A DNA stretch of 44,838 nucleotides, taken from assembly GCA_003228735.1 (NCBI GenBank), contig QIFG01000050.1, forward strand, positions 1 to 44,838, read 5' to 3'. Within the stretch, counting starts at the first letter, position 1; each line of letters opens with the position of its first letter. The stretch is from Zetaproteobacteria bacterium. Its GTDB lineage: Bacteria > Pseudomonadota > Zetaproteobacteria > Mariprofundales > Mariprofundaceae. A model generated the notes under the pieces. The model saw nothing but the letters and a program-made list of their open reading frames with translations, did not search any database and was not told the origin of the DNA. Made by a program: the position numbers and the translations under genes. Of this stretch, positions 32,614 through 39,078 are shown one piece after another.

Positions 32614-33173
32614 GCAACCTGATCACGCAAGCGGATTTTGCCCGGAAGATCGGGATGTCGAAGGCGCATGTCACGCAGTTGAAGCAGGCCGGGCGGCTGG
32701 TAATGGATACGTCCAGCAAGAAACCGATGGTGAATGTGGAGAAGTCGTTGGCGCGGATTGGGGAAACAAAAGACCCGAACCGTGACGATGTGACAAAACG
32801 GCATGCGGCGGCGCGCAGTGAAATTGCACAGCCTATTCCGCCGGATGCCCTGACCGAAAAGATCGGTAGCAGTTACTCGGCAGCTCGGGCGGTAAAAGAG
32901 CGCTATGCGGCGCTCTCCTCTAAATTAGCTTATGAAGCCGAGGTCGGCACAAAAGTCGAGGCGGATGAGGTGAAGCGCGCCGGTGTGGAGGCCGGCACGG
33001 TGGTGCGCTCGGCGCTGGATAATCTCCGGGCGCAGATCGTTCCGGAGATTGCGCCGGAAACCGATCCGGCCCGCGTCGACGCCATCTTCGCCGACCATCT
33101 CGAACATATCCAGACCGAACTTTCGCATGCCCTGGAAAAGTTGAGCCACAGAGACACCGAGGCACAGAGATGA
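32610..33173 (+). CDS. phage terminase small subunit-like DNA-binding protein
   Basis: The protein has 187 residues from ATG 32610. An N-terminal helix-turn-helix (LITQADFARKIGMSKAHVTQLKQAGRLV) and following linker resemble Nu1-type small terminase subunits. A C-terminal helical part (about 85-180) probably assembles with the large subunit. Position supports this: it is upstream of the large terminase with only a methyltransferase and a small gene between. Its last residues (SHRDTEAQR) come from a short interspersed repeat, so its native C-terminus was replaced. It overlaps the methyltransferase start by 4 bases. Confidence 0.65.
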   Translation: MSNLITQADFARKIGMSKAHVTQLKQAGRLVMDTSSKKPMVNVEKSLARIGETKDPNRDDVTKRHAAARSEIAQPIPPDALTEKIGSSYSAARAVKERYAALSSKLAYEAEVGTKVEADEVKRAGVEAGTVVRSALDNLRAQIVPEIAPETDPARVDAIFADHLEHIQTELSHALEKLSHRDTEAQR

Positions 33174-33220
33174 AAAGCCAGGATGCTCACCACGAAGGCA
33201 CGGAGGCACAAAGAAGAAGG
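33146..33220 (+). repeat. short interspersed CAC-AGAG/GAAGGCAC repeat, two units
   Basis: Two units, 33146-33169 (CCACAGAGACACCGAGGCAC...) and 33186-33220 (CTCACCACGAAGGCACGGAG...), overlap the end of the small terminase gene and the start of the methyltransferase gene. The same motif occurs at 34580-34653. In translation it gives HRDTEAQR and HHEGTEAQRRR, typical of a widely scattered repeat type. Confidence 0.65.
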
Positions 33221-34342
33221 ATTGTTTACGATCAGGACGGCATTCAGCTGTGGCATGGCGATGCGCTGGACTGCCTGCGGGAAATGTCTGCCCAGTCCGT
33301 GAATTGTTGCGTGACTTCCCCGCCATATTGGAACCTTAGAAATTATGATGTCAAAGGCCAGATCGGTCTGGAAGACACTCCGGAGGCATATATCGAGCGC
33401 CTGGTCGAGGTGTTCCGAGATGTTCGCCGTGTTTTGCGAGACGACGGCACCCTCTGGCTAAACATCGGCGATTCATACTCTGGAGGATCACGTGGAAACT
33501 ACGACACGAAATCATCAAACAAAGGGAATACAGCCAGTCGTGGACTTGGGCGCACCTCTCCCCCAGGATTAAAGCCGAAAGACATATGTATGGTGCCAGC
33601 CCGCATCGCCATGGCCTTGCAGGCCGATGGTTGGTATCTGCGTTGCGACATCATCTGGTTCAAGCCGAACCCGATGCCTGAGAGCGTCACAGACCGGCCG
33701 ACCAAATCGCATGAGTATCTGTTTCTGTTGAGTAAATCCCCGCGCTATTACTACGATGCATATTCAATTCGTGAGCCCCTTGCAGATAAAACACTCTCAA
33801 CATTTGGAACTGTCCGCAATCCGAACGGCGGCGGAAATCTTGTAAAGTCAGACAGGCTTGCCAAGACAATGCCGGTCAGAAAACCGAAGCAGTGGAAAAC
33901 CCCTGATGGGTGGGACACATCAAAGGGCGAAGGCGGCCACGGCTCGATACATCGCAAAGGGCGTGAGAAAGGGAAAAAAGACAAACAGCGGGGCCACAGC
34001 CGACGGCATGATGGTTTCAATGCGCGATGGGATCAGATGTCCCGCAAGGAGCAGCAGGCAACGGGAGCAAACAAGCGCAGCGTGTGGACGGTCGCCACAA
34101 AACCATTCGGTGAGGCGCATTTCGCCACGTTTCCGCCCGATCTAATCAAGCCGTGCATCCTGGCTGGATGCCCTGAAGGCGGGCGCGTGCTTGATCCGTT
34201 CATCGGCGCGGGCACAACAGCCATCGTTGCCCATCTGTTGAAACGCAGATGCATCGGTATAGACCTGAACGAAACCTATCTCCGCGACATCGCCATTCCG
34301 CGAATTGAGCGCGAATGCAAACAGATGAGGTTGGTGGCATGA
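33170..34342 (+). CDS. phage DNA methyltransferase (N4-cytosine/N6-adenine, beta type)
   Basis: The protein has 390 residues. Catalytic motif IV TSPPYWNLRNY sits at about 48-58, before SAM-binding motif I DPFIGAGTTAI at about 342, which is the beta order. A variable basic insert (about 225-300, KGREKGKKDKQRGHSRRHDGF) is probably the target recognition region. Phages use such enzymes to hide from host restriction. The first 17 residues (MKSQDAHHEGTEAQRRR) are encoded by a dispersed repeat rather than by the enzyme's own sequence; the true domain begins at about IVYDQDGIQLWHGD. The ATG overlaps the small terminase stop. No restriction partner is seen. Confidence 0.88.
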   Translation: MKSQDAHHEGTEAQRRRIVYDQDGIQLWHGDALDCLREMSAQSVNCCVTSPPYWNLRNYDVKGQIGLEDTPEAYIERLVEVFRDVRRVLRDDGTLWLNIGDSYSGGSRGNYDTKSSNKGNTASRGLGRTSPPGLKPKDICMVPARIAMALQADGWYLRCDIIWFKPNPMPESVTDRPTKSHEYLFLLSKSPRYYYDAYSIREPLADKTLSTFGTVRNPNGGGNLVKSDRLAKTMPVRKPKQWKTPDGWDTSKGEGGHGSIHRKGREKGKKDKQRGHSRRHDGFNARWDQMSRKEQQATGANKRSVWTVATKPFGEAHFATFPPDLIKPCILAGCPEGGRVLDPFIGAGTTAIVAHLLKRRCIGIDLNETYLRDIAIPRIERECKQMRLVA

Positions 34343-34569
34343 GCCTCACGGTGCGGGAGATTGAATGGCGGCAGGACAAGCTGGGGCTACGGCCGGTGGC
34401 CATGCCGTCGGTGCTGTGCCCGTGCGTGTTCGACTGGGCAACGAAGAAGCGCAGGCCCGAATGGATGAGCGTTTCGCGCTGTCTGGGCTGCGCCCATGCC
34501 TGCCAGATCAAGATCGAAAACAACGAACGCCGTGGCGAAATTCTCTGCTCGGCTGGGAAAGAAGAATGA
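34339..34569 (+). CDS. small Cys-rich phage protein, unknown
   Basis: The 76-residue protein starts at ATG 34339 with an ATGA overlap with the methyltransferase stop. It holds CPC and CLGCAHAC, a likely zinc-binding set, and a charged N-terminus (SLTVREIEWRQDKLGL). It sits just before a repeat-derived spacer and the large terminase gene. Family not recognised. Coupling and composition support a real gene. Confidence 0.6.
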   Translation: MSLTVREIEWRQDKLGLRPVAMPSVLCPCVFDWATKKRRPEWMSVSRCLGCAHACQIKIENNERRGEILCSAGKEE

Positions 34570-34579
34570 AGAAGATTTA

Positions 34580-34653
34580 TCACGAAGGCACCAAGACACC
34601 AAGAAGAAATATCTTGTGTTTTCCTTTGTGCCTCCGTGCCTCTGTGGTGAGCG
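34580..34653. repeat. hairpin made of two inverted copies of the dispersed repeat
   Basis: 34580-34608 (TCACGAAGGCACCAAGACAC...) and 34625-34653 (TTTGTGCCTCCGTGCCTCTG...) are inverted copies of the unit at 33186-33220, separated by about 16 bases. They fill the gap before the large terminase gene and could fold into a long imperfect stem. Confidence 0.65.
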
Positions 34654-34659
34654 TCTCTA

Positions 34660-36621
34660 ATGCCTGAAGCGCTGATGCAGGACGGGCGCAAGGTCTTCCT
34701 ACATGCCTTTGCCCGCGCTGTGCGTCCGCGCAAGCGATTGACGGTTTCGCAGTGGTCGGATGCGCATCGGATTCTGACAAGCAAGTCTTCGCCTGAGCCG
34801 GGCCGTTGGAGCACGCAGCGCACGCCCTTTGTCAGAGAGCCAATGGATTGCCTTTCCGATCATTCCCCTCATAGAAAAGTGGTCTGCATGTTCCCCGTGC
34901 AGATGGCCAAAACCGAGATCGGCCTGAACTGGCTCGGCTACATTATGGATCACTCCCCCGCCCCTGTGCTCTCCGTGCAACCAACGATTGAAATGCGTGA
35001 CCGTTATATCACCCAGCGATTGAATCCAATGTTGGAAGTGACCGAGTGCATCGCCTTAAAATTCAACGCCAAGGCCCGCCGAGCAGCAGCAAACAACAAG
35101 GACGTGAAGGATTTCCCGGGCGGCATCCTGGTGCTGTCCGGCGCCAACTCCCCGACCTCTCTGCGATCCATGCCAATCAAGAATGTGATCGTGGACGAGT
35201 TGGACGCCTTCCCATGGGATGTGCGCGGCGAGGGCGATCCGCTCGGGCTTATCGAGGCGCGCCAGTCCAATTTCTCGCGCAGCAAAATACTGATTATATC
35301 ATCGCCAACGATGAAGGATGCGAGCCGCATCGAAGAAGAGTTTCTTGGCGGCGACCAGCGCTACTATCACGTCCAATGCCCGCACTGTGGTGAATACCAG
35401 ATACTGCAAAAGAAGTTCCTGCAATTTCCACGGTCGGCCGGGAAGATATCAGAGGTTTTCTATGTCTGTCCGCACAATGGCTGCGAGATTGAGGAGTACC
35501 ACAAGACAGCAATGCTCAAAGAACAGGGCTTCGGCGGCACGGCGAGATGGGTTCCCGAAAATCCCGGCGCGGAATATCCGAGTTACACGATCAATGCGCT
35601 ATGTTCATCCATCGGCATGGGCTGGAGTTGGCGGCGATTCGCAGTCGAGTGGCTGAAATGCCAGGGTGACAGAGTAAAGCTCAAGCGCTTCATCAACACG
35701 CGCCTGGCCGAGAGCTGGGAAGACCAGAGCCACAAGCTGAAGCCGCGCATGCTGATGGATCGCGCCGAGGATTACGCGCTCGGCAGCATCCCGCCCGGAG
35801 TGCTGGTGCTGATCGCAGCCATAGACACGCAGAACGACCGGCTGCCGACCAAGCTGGTCGGCTACGGGCGAGGGGGGCGCAGATGGGTGCTTGATTATGT
35901 CGAGTTCCCCGGTGATCCGAACAACTTGATCCCCGAATTCATCGAAAAGAAAGGCGCGCTCTATGATTATCTGAAGGCCCCGCGTGTGAATGCCTTCGGC
36001 CGGGAGATGCGCATTCAGGCCGTGGCCTGGGATACCGGCGGTCAGCGCACGGATATGGTCTACAGGGCGATACGTTCGCGCGTGCTTCCCCGCCTGATGG
36101 CCATCAAGGGCGCCAGCATATCAGGCAAGCCGATACTGGCCGCCCGCCCCTCGGCACAGGATGTGAATTGGCGCGGCAAAATCATCAAGAAGGGCGTGAT
36201 GCTGTGGCTGGTCGGCACCGATACGGCCAAGGACATGATCGTCGCGCACCTGGCCGCTGATGCCGAGAAGCCTGCTGAAGAGCGGATGATTCACTTCTCC
36301 ACCGGCCTGGATGAGGACTATTACAAGATGCTGCTGGCCGAGAAGTTCGATCCGGAGAAAAACAAGTGGATACTGCCGCATGGCCGGCGCAATGAAGCAT
36401 TAGACTTGATGGTCTATACCGATGCCGCATCGAGGCATCCGGAGATCCGCGTTCATACCATGGGCAAGCGCGCCTGGGACGACCTGGAGCGAAGGCTGGA
36501 GCCAAGGGACAAGACCGAGGAAGAAGCACCGCCGGAGGATTTCGGCCGGGACAGCGGGCAGGCATCACGACGTAAGCGGAAGCCGGGCCGCAAGCGTGGC
36601 GGCTTCGCCACGAACTGGTGA
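34660..36621 (+). CDS. phage terminase large subunit (lambda gpA family)
   Basis: The 653-residue protein has an ATPase part at the N-terminus with LTVSQWSDAHRILTSKSSPEPGRWSTQRTPFVREPMD, typical of lambda gpA terminases. An atypical Walker A region (FPVQMAKTEIGLNW, about 77) and the Walker B NVIVDELDAFPWD (about 176) follow. A zinc-like CPHCGEY...CPHNGC segment lies at about 242-278. The nuclease part has AAIDTQNDRL (first metal Asp at about 388), AWDTGG and NEALDLMVY. It packages DNA into heads. The basic C-terminus (SRRKRKPGRKRGG) may contact the portal. The ATG at 34660 lies within repeat-derived sequence and has no clear ribosome site. Confidence 0.92.
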   Translation: MPEALMQDGRKVFLHAFARAVRPRKRLTVSQWSDAHRILTSKSSPEPGRWSTQRTPFVREPMDCLSDHSPHRKVVCMFPVQMAKTEIGLNWLGYIMDHSPAPVLSVQPTIEMRDRYITQRLNPMLEVTECIALKFNAKARRAAANNKDVKDFPGGILVLSGANSPTSLRSMPIKNVIVDELDAFPWDVRGEGDPLGLIEARQSNFSRSKILIISSPTMKDASRIEEEFLGGDQRYYHVQCPHCGEYQILQKKFLQFPRSAGKISEVFYVCPHNGCEIEEYHKTAMLKEQGFGGTARWVPENPGAEYPSYTINALCSSIGMGWSWRRFAVEWLKCQGDRVKLKRFINTRLAESWEDQSHKLKPRMLMDRAEDYALGSIPPGVLVLIAAIDTQNDRLPTKLVGYGRGGRRWVLDYVEFPGDPNNLIPEFIEKKGALYDYLKAPRVNAFGREMRIQAVAWDTGGQRTDMVYRAIRSRVLPRLMAIKGASISGKPILAARPSAQDVNWRGKIIKKGVMLWLVGTDTAKDMIVAHLAADAEKPAEERMIHFSTGLDEDYYKMLLAEKFDPEKNKWILPHGRRNEALDLMVYTDAASRHPEIRVHTMGKRAWDDLERRLEPRDKTEEEAPPEDFGRDSGQASRRKRKPGRKRGGFATNW

Positions 36622-36624
36622 GGT

Positions 36625-36921
36625 ATGGCTGATTTCGTAAGCGATCTTATCGCCCGCATTCAAGGCCAGTTGCCGGAGATGGATGAGGAAAAGGCCCTGC
36701 GCATCGAGAGTGATCTCCGCAATCTGTGGGGCGGCGATCGTCCATACATCGGCAAAACGAAATTTGATCGCGAACACATGCGGAAGCGGGACATGCGGAT
36801 ATTCCATGACTATCAGCGAAACGAGCGCCCGGCGCTGCTGTCCCGCCGCTTCCGGCTGAGCATCCGCCGTATCAGCCAAATTATAAGCGAGCAGAAAAAA
36901 ATAGAGAAAAACAGAGCATAA
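36625..36921 (+). CDS. Mor-like transcriptional regulator
   Basis: The 98-residue protein starts 3 bases after the terminase stop. The pattern LRNLWGGDRPYIGK...REHMRKRDMRIFHDYQRNERPALLSRRFRLSIRRISQIISEQKK matches Mor/C activators of Mu-like phages: a WGG beta region followed by a helix-turn-helix. Such proteins switch on middle or late genes. It is an odd position for a regulator, between terminase and a cassette with its own promoter. It might act on the repeat elements at 38437 and 41510 or on the promoter at 36944. Confidence 0.6.
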   Translation: MADFVSDLIARIQGQLPEMDEEKALRIESDLRNLWGGDRPYIGKTKFDREHMRKRDMRIFHDYQRNERPALLSRRFRLSIRRISQIISEQKKIEKNRA

Positions 36922-36943
36922 GTCTCAGGCACAGAGGAAAAGC

Positions 36944-36971
36944 TTGACATTAGGCACAGCATGCCCATAAT
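36944..36971 (+). promoter_or_regulatory. sigma-70 promoter of the inserted cassette
   Basis: TTGACA at 36944-36949 and CATAAT at 36966-36971, with a 16-bp spacer. An imperfect inverted repeat CCTAT-n9-ATAGG (36975-36993) directly follows and could be an operator. The next gene starts at 37028 with GGGAG 7-8 bases before its ATG. Strong constitutive boxes inside a late operon are a mark of an independently expressed cassette. Confidence 0.75.
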
Positions 36972-37027
36972 ACACCTATGCCCGCCAGATAGGCGAGGCG
37001 AAAAAACCACCGAAAGGGAGAGAAAGA

Positions 37028-37423
37028 ATGGAAAACGATCTTATTATCAATTCAGAATCAGTACTGACAGGCATGGTCAATTGTGGCGTAGATATTTATA
37101 CAACAATTAAAGACTTTGATTTATCAGTGTATGTTCTGACAAACAACAAAGCGACTATTAAAAACACGTTTATCGTTTGCGATGACGATTCAACATCGTT
37201 CAGCTTCAAAACGTCAGCACACGCATGGGATCGCATCTCAAGTTACAGTGATAAAAACTTGATGCATGTGTCAATAGATCATGAAATTGTGATCGTAACA
37301 AAAGAAGAAGCGGCTCTTTTCGATCTCGAAGAAATCGACTTGTTTGTTCGCAACGGGGATCTCTATATCTCCAAATTTGATATCGACAACTATGAGCTGC
37401 ACGGATATAAAGTTGCTAAATAA
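37028..37423 (+). CDS. acidic 131-aa protein, unknown (candidate anti-defence protein)
   Basis: The translation (MENDLIINSESVLTGMVNCG...) has 23 acidic and 11 basic residues, a net charge near -12, with mixed beta-rich hydrophobic segments and no signal peptide. Codon use is more AT-rich than in the neighbours. It is the first gene after a sigma-70 promoter and has a good GGGAG ribosome site. The next gene is AcrVA2-like and the third is a small HTH protein, which is the layout of anti-CRISPR cassettes. The protein may therefore block a host defence, possibly as a DNA mimic; that is inference from position and charge. I do not recognise a family. Confidence 0.7.
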   Translation: MENDLIINSESVLTGMVNCGVDIYTTIKDFDLSVYVLTNNKATIKNTFIVCDDDSTSFSFKTSAHAWDRISSYSDKNLMHVSIDHEIVIVTKEEAALFDLEEIDLFVRNGDLYISKFDIDNYELHGYKVAK

Positions 37424-37435
37424 TAAGTCAGATAT

Positions 37436-37472
37436 CCGCCCGCTCATGCATCTGCGTGCAGCGGGCGGGCTT
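37436..37472 (+). terminator. terminator-like hairpin after the acidic gene
   Basis: A 9-bp perfect stem CCGCCCGCT / AGCGGGCGG (37436-37444, 37460-37468) with a 15-base loop, followed by GCTTTA. The T-run is short, and the hairpin covers the start of the next gene, so it may attenuate rather than stop transcription. Confidence 0.4.
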
Positions 37473-38159
37473 TACCCGGACGCATGGAAAACTACGGATG
37501 ATTTCCGAGCCTCGCGCGGTGTTGATCTGCCGGACTGGCCGGACTGGTGCTTTACGCCGCTGGCCACCGCGTATGCGATAGTCAGCGGTGGAGGCGATAA
37601 TCGAGTCAGCCTGGACACTGCCGGGGATGTCGGACGCCTGGCTGCGTTGTCGGCATGGCGAGGCACGCTGGGCGATGCATTAAAATCCATGCTGTCCGAG
37701 GCGCGCAGGCAATCAAAAATTGCAGGCGCAAACCTGCCGGCCATGCCCGGGTTGGCCGCCGGCATGGCCGATGCCGTGCAACCGTTATTGTCTCTGATTG
37801 TCTATCTGTGCGCAGCCAATGCAGATATTATTGATCCAGCCGATGCCGCCCGCAATCCGCATAATCCGATCCCGAAAAAAACGCGCAGGCACGGCTCACG
37901 GATTTTTCCGGCAAAAAAACCGACAGTATGGCAAACCGGGTTTCGCCTGGGCGCGGCAATCCGTCGAGCCACGGATATAGCAGCCTCCGAAGGCGCGGCA
38001 AAACGTCCACACATCCGCCGGGCGCACTGGCATCATTTCTGGCAGGGGCCAAAGTCTCAGCCGGAGAATAGGAAACTGATCGTGAAATGGTTGCCACCCA
38101 TTCCCGTGGGATTTGAAGACATCGATGAATTGATCCCGACAATTCGGAGTGTGCAATGA
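37446..38159 (+). CDS. AcrVA2-like anti-CRISPR protein homologue
   Basis: The protein has 237 residues from ATG 37446; an in-frame ATG at 37389 would overlap the previous gene. Matches to AcrVA2 (Moraxella) as I remember it are LPDWC (33-36 region, LPDWPDWCF here), a middle LLSLIVYLCAANADI, the VWQTGFRLGAAIRR segment, and the strongest, KRPHIRRAHWHHFWQG (186-201) followed by KLIVKWLPPIPV. AcrVA2 of about 320 residues blocks Cas12a production by triggering loss of cas12a mRNA; relatives on plasmids and phages are shorter and mostly untested. No CRISPR genes are in the window, so the target here is unknown. It overlaps the next HTH gene by 4 bases. Confidence 0.75.
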   Translation: MHLRAAGGLYPDAWKTTDDFRASRGVDLPDWPDWCFTPLATAYAIVSGGGDNRVSLDTAGDVGRLAALSAWRGTLGDALKSMLSEARRQSKIAGANLPAMPGLAAGMADAVQPLLSLIVYLCAANADIIDPADAARNPHNPIPKKTRRHGSRIFPAKKPTVWQTGFRLGAAIRRATDIAASEGAAKRPHIRRAHWHHFWQGPKSQPENRKLIVKWLPPIPVGFEDIDELIPTIRSVQ

Positions 38160-38368
38160 TTCTCGACGCCAGCAGGCACAATCCCGATCCGGTCTACCTG
38201 CGTGAGTTGGTTGCCCGGGCTGGGATGTCACAACGGGCCTGCGCCAGGCAGATCGGCATCAGTGAGCGCGCGATGCGCAAGTATCTCGCGCTGCCGGCCC
38301 CGGAGACGCCTGCTCCATACCCAGTCCAGTTTGCGCTGGAAGCGCTGGCGGAGAAAAACCAGAGCTGA
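38156..38368 (+). CDS. small HTH protein (Aca-like)
   Basis: The 70-residue protein has a helix-turn-helix SQRACARQIGISERAMRKYLA at about 26-46. It starts in an ATGA overlap with the AcrVA2-like gene, the usual place of an anti-CRISPR-associated (Aca) repressor. Such proteins bind an inverted repeat in the cassette promoter; the CCTAT-n9-ATAGG repeat at 36975-36993 is a candidate. Sequence is too short to assign it to a numbered Aca family. Other small Cro/XRE-type regulators would look similar. Confidence 0.7.
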   Translation: MILDASRHNPDPVYLRELVARAGMSQRACARQIGISERAMRKYLALPAPETPAPYPVQFALEALAEKNQS

Positions 38369-38436
38369 CCCTCTGTGGTGAAAAGCCCCATCGGATTTTC
38401 CAATTAACGGCGCGGGGTTTGACCGTTCAAGCATAA

Positions 38437-38473
38437 GTGAAATCATTGCCTTAACCATTTCCATTTTCGTGCG
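38437..38473 (+). repeat. 37-bp direct repeat, copy 1
   Basis: Begins GTGAAATCATTGCCTTAACC and ends TTTTCGTGCG; identical to 41510-41546 except one base. It lies just upstream of the head-joining-like gene and just after the inserted cassette. Confidence 0.85.
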
Positions 38474-38475
38474 CC

Positions 38476-39078
38476 ATGATTCGGCGCATGTCGCTTTCCA
38501 ATCAGTTCGACAGTGCGAATTATCCGGAAAACGAACCGGAAAGCCTTGTCGCCGGGGACCGCTGGGCGTGGAAGCGCTCCGATCTCCATTCCGTCTACGC
38601 CAACACCCTCTATGATCTGAAATACTCCTGCCGCCGCGAGGCATCCACGGCAGACGAAATCGAAATTACAGCCGCCGCGTCCGGCTCCGACTATCTCATT
38701 GAGGTTCCGGCTGCGACGACAGTGCCATACACGCCTGGCATTTATCTCTGGCAGGCATACATCATCCGCAAGTCCGACACCGAGCGGGTCACGCTTGAGT
38801 CAGGCCGGTTCGAGGTGCTGCCAGACCGCGATCTTGCGACCACCGATCCGCGCGGCCATGCGCGCAAGACGCTCGATGCCATCGAGGCCTATCTGGAGGA
38901 CTCGAACAATTTGAAGGCCGCGAACTACAGCATCGCCGGCCGCTCGCTGCAGCGGATCGGTATCCCCGATCTGCTGGTGCTGCGCGACAAATACCGCAGC
39001 GAGGTGGTGGCCGAAGAGACTGCCGAACGGATTCGGCAGGGCCTTTCGACCAAAAACAAGGTACGGGTGCGATTGTAA
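38476..39078 (+). CDS. phage head protein, possible head-tail joining (gpW-position)
   Basis: The protein has 200 residues from ATG 38476; ATG 38488 gives MSLSNQFDS. Neither start has a clear ribosome site. The N-terminal 120 residues look like a beta-rich domain (VYANTLYDLKYSCRREAS...GIYLWQAYIIRKSDTERVTLESGRFEVLPD). The C-terminal part (RGHARKTLDAIEAYLEDSN...GRSLQRIGIPDLLVLRDKYRSEV) resembles the short helical proteins that sit before lambda-type portal genes. The stop TAA overlaps the portal ATG (TAATG). Function is inferred mainly from gene order. Confidence 0.55.
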   Translation: MIRRMSLSNQFDSANYPENEPESLVAGDRWAWKRSDLHSVYANTLYDLKYSCRREASTADEIEITAAASGSDYLIEVPAATTVPYTPGIYLWQAYIIRKSDTERVTLESGRFEVLPDRDLATTDPRGHARKTLDAIEAYLEDSNNLKAANYSIAGRSLQRIGIPDLLVLRDKYRSEVVAEETAERIRQGLSTKNKVRVRL

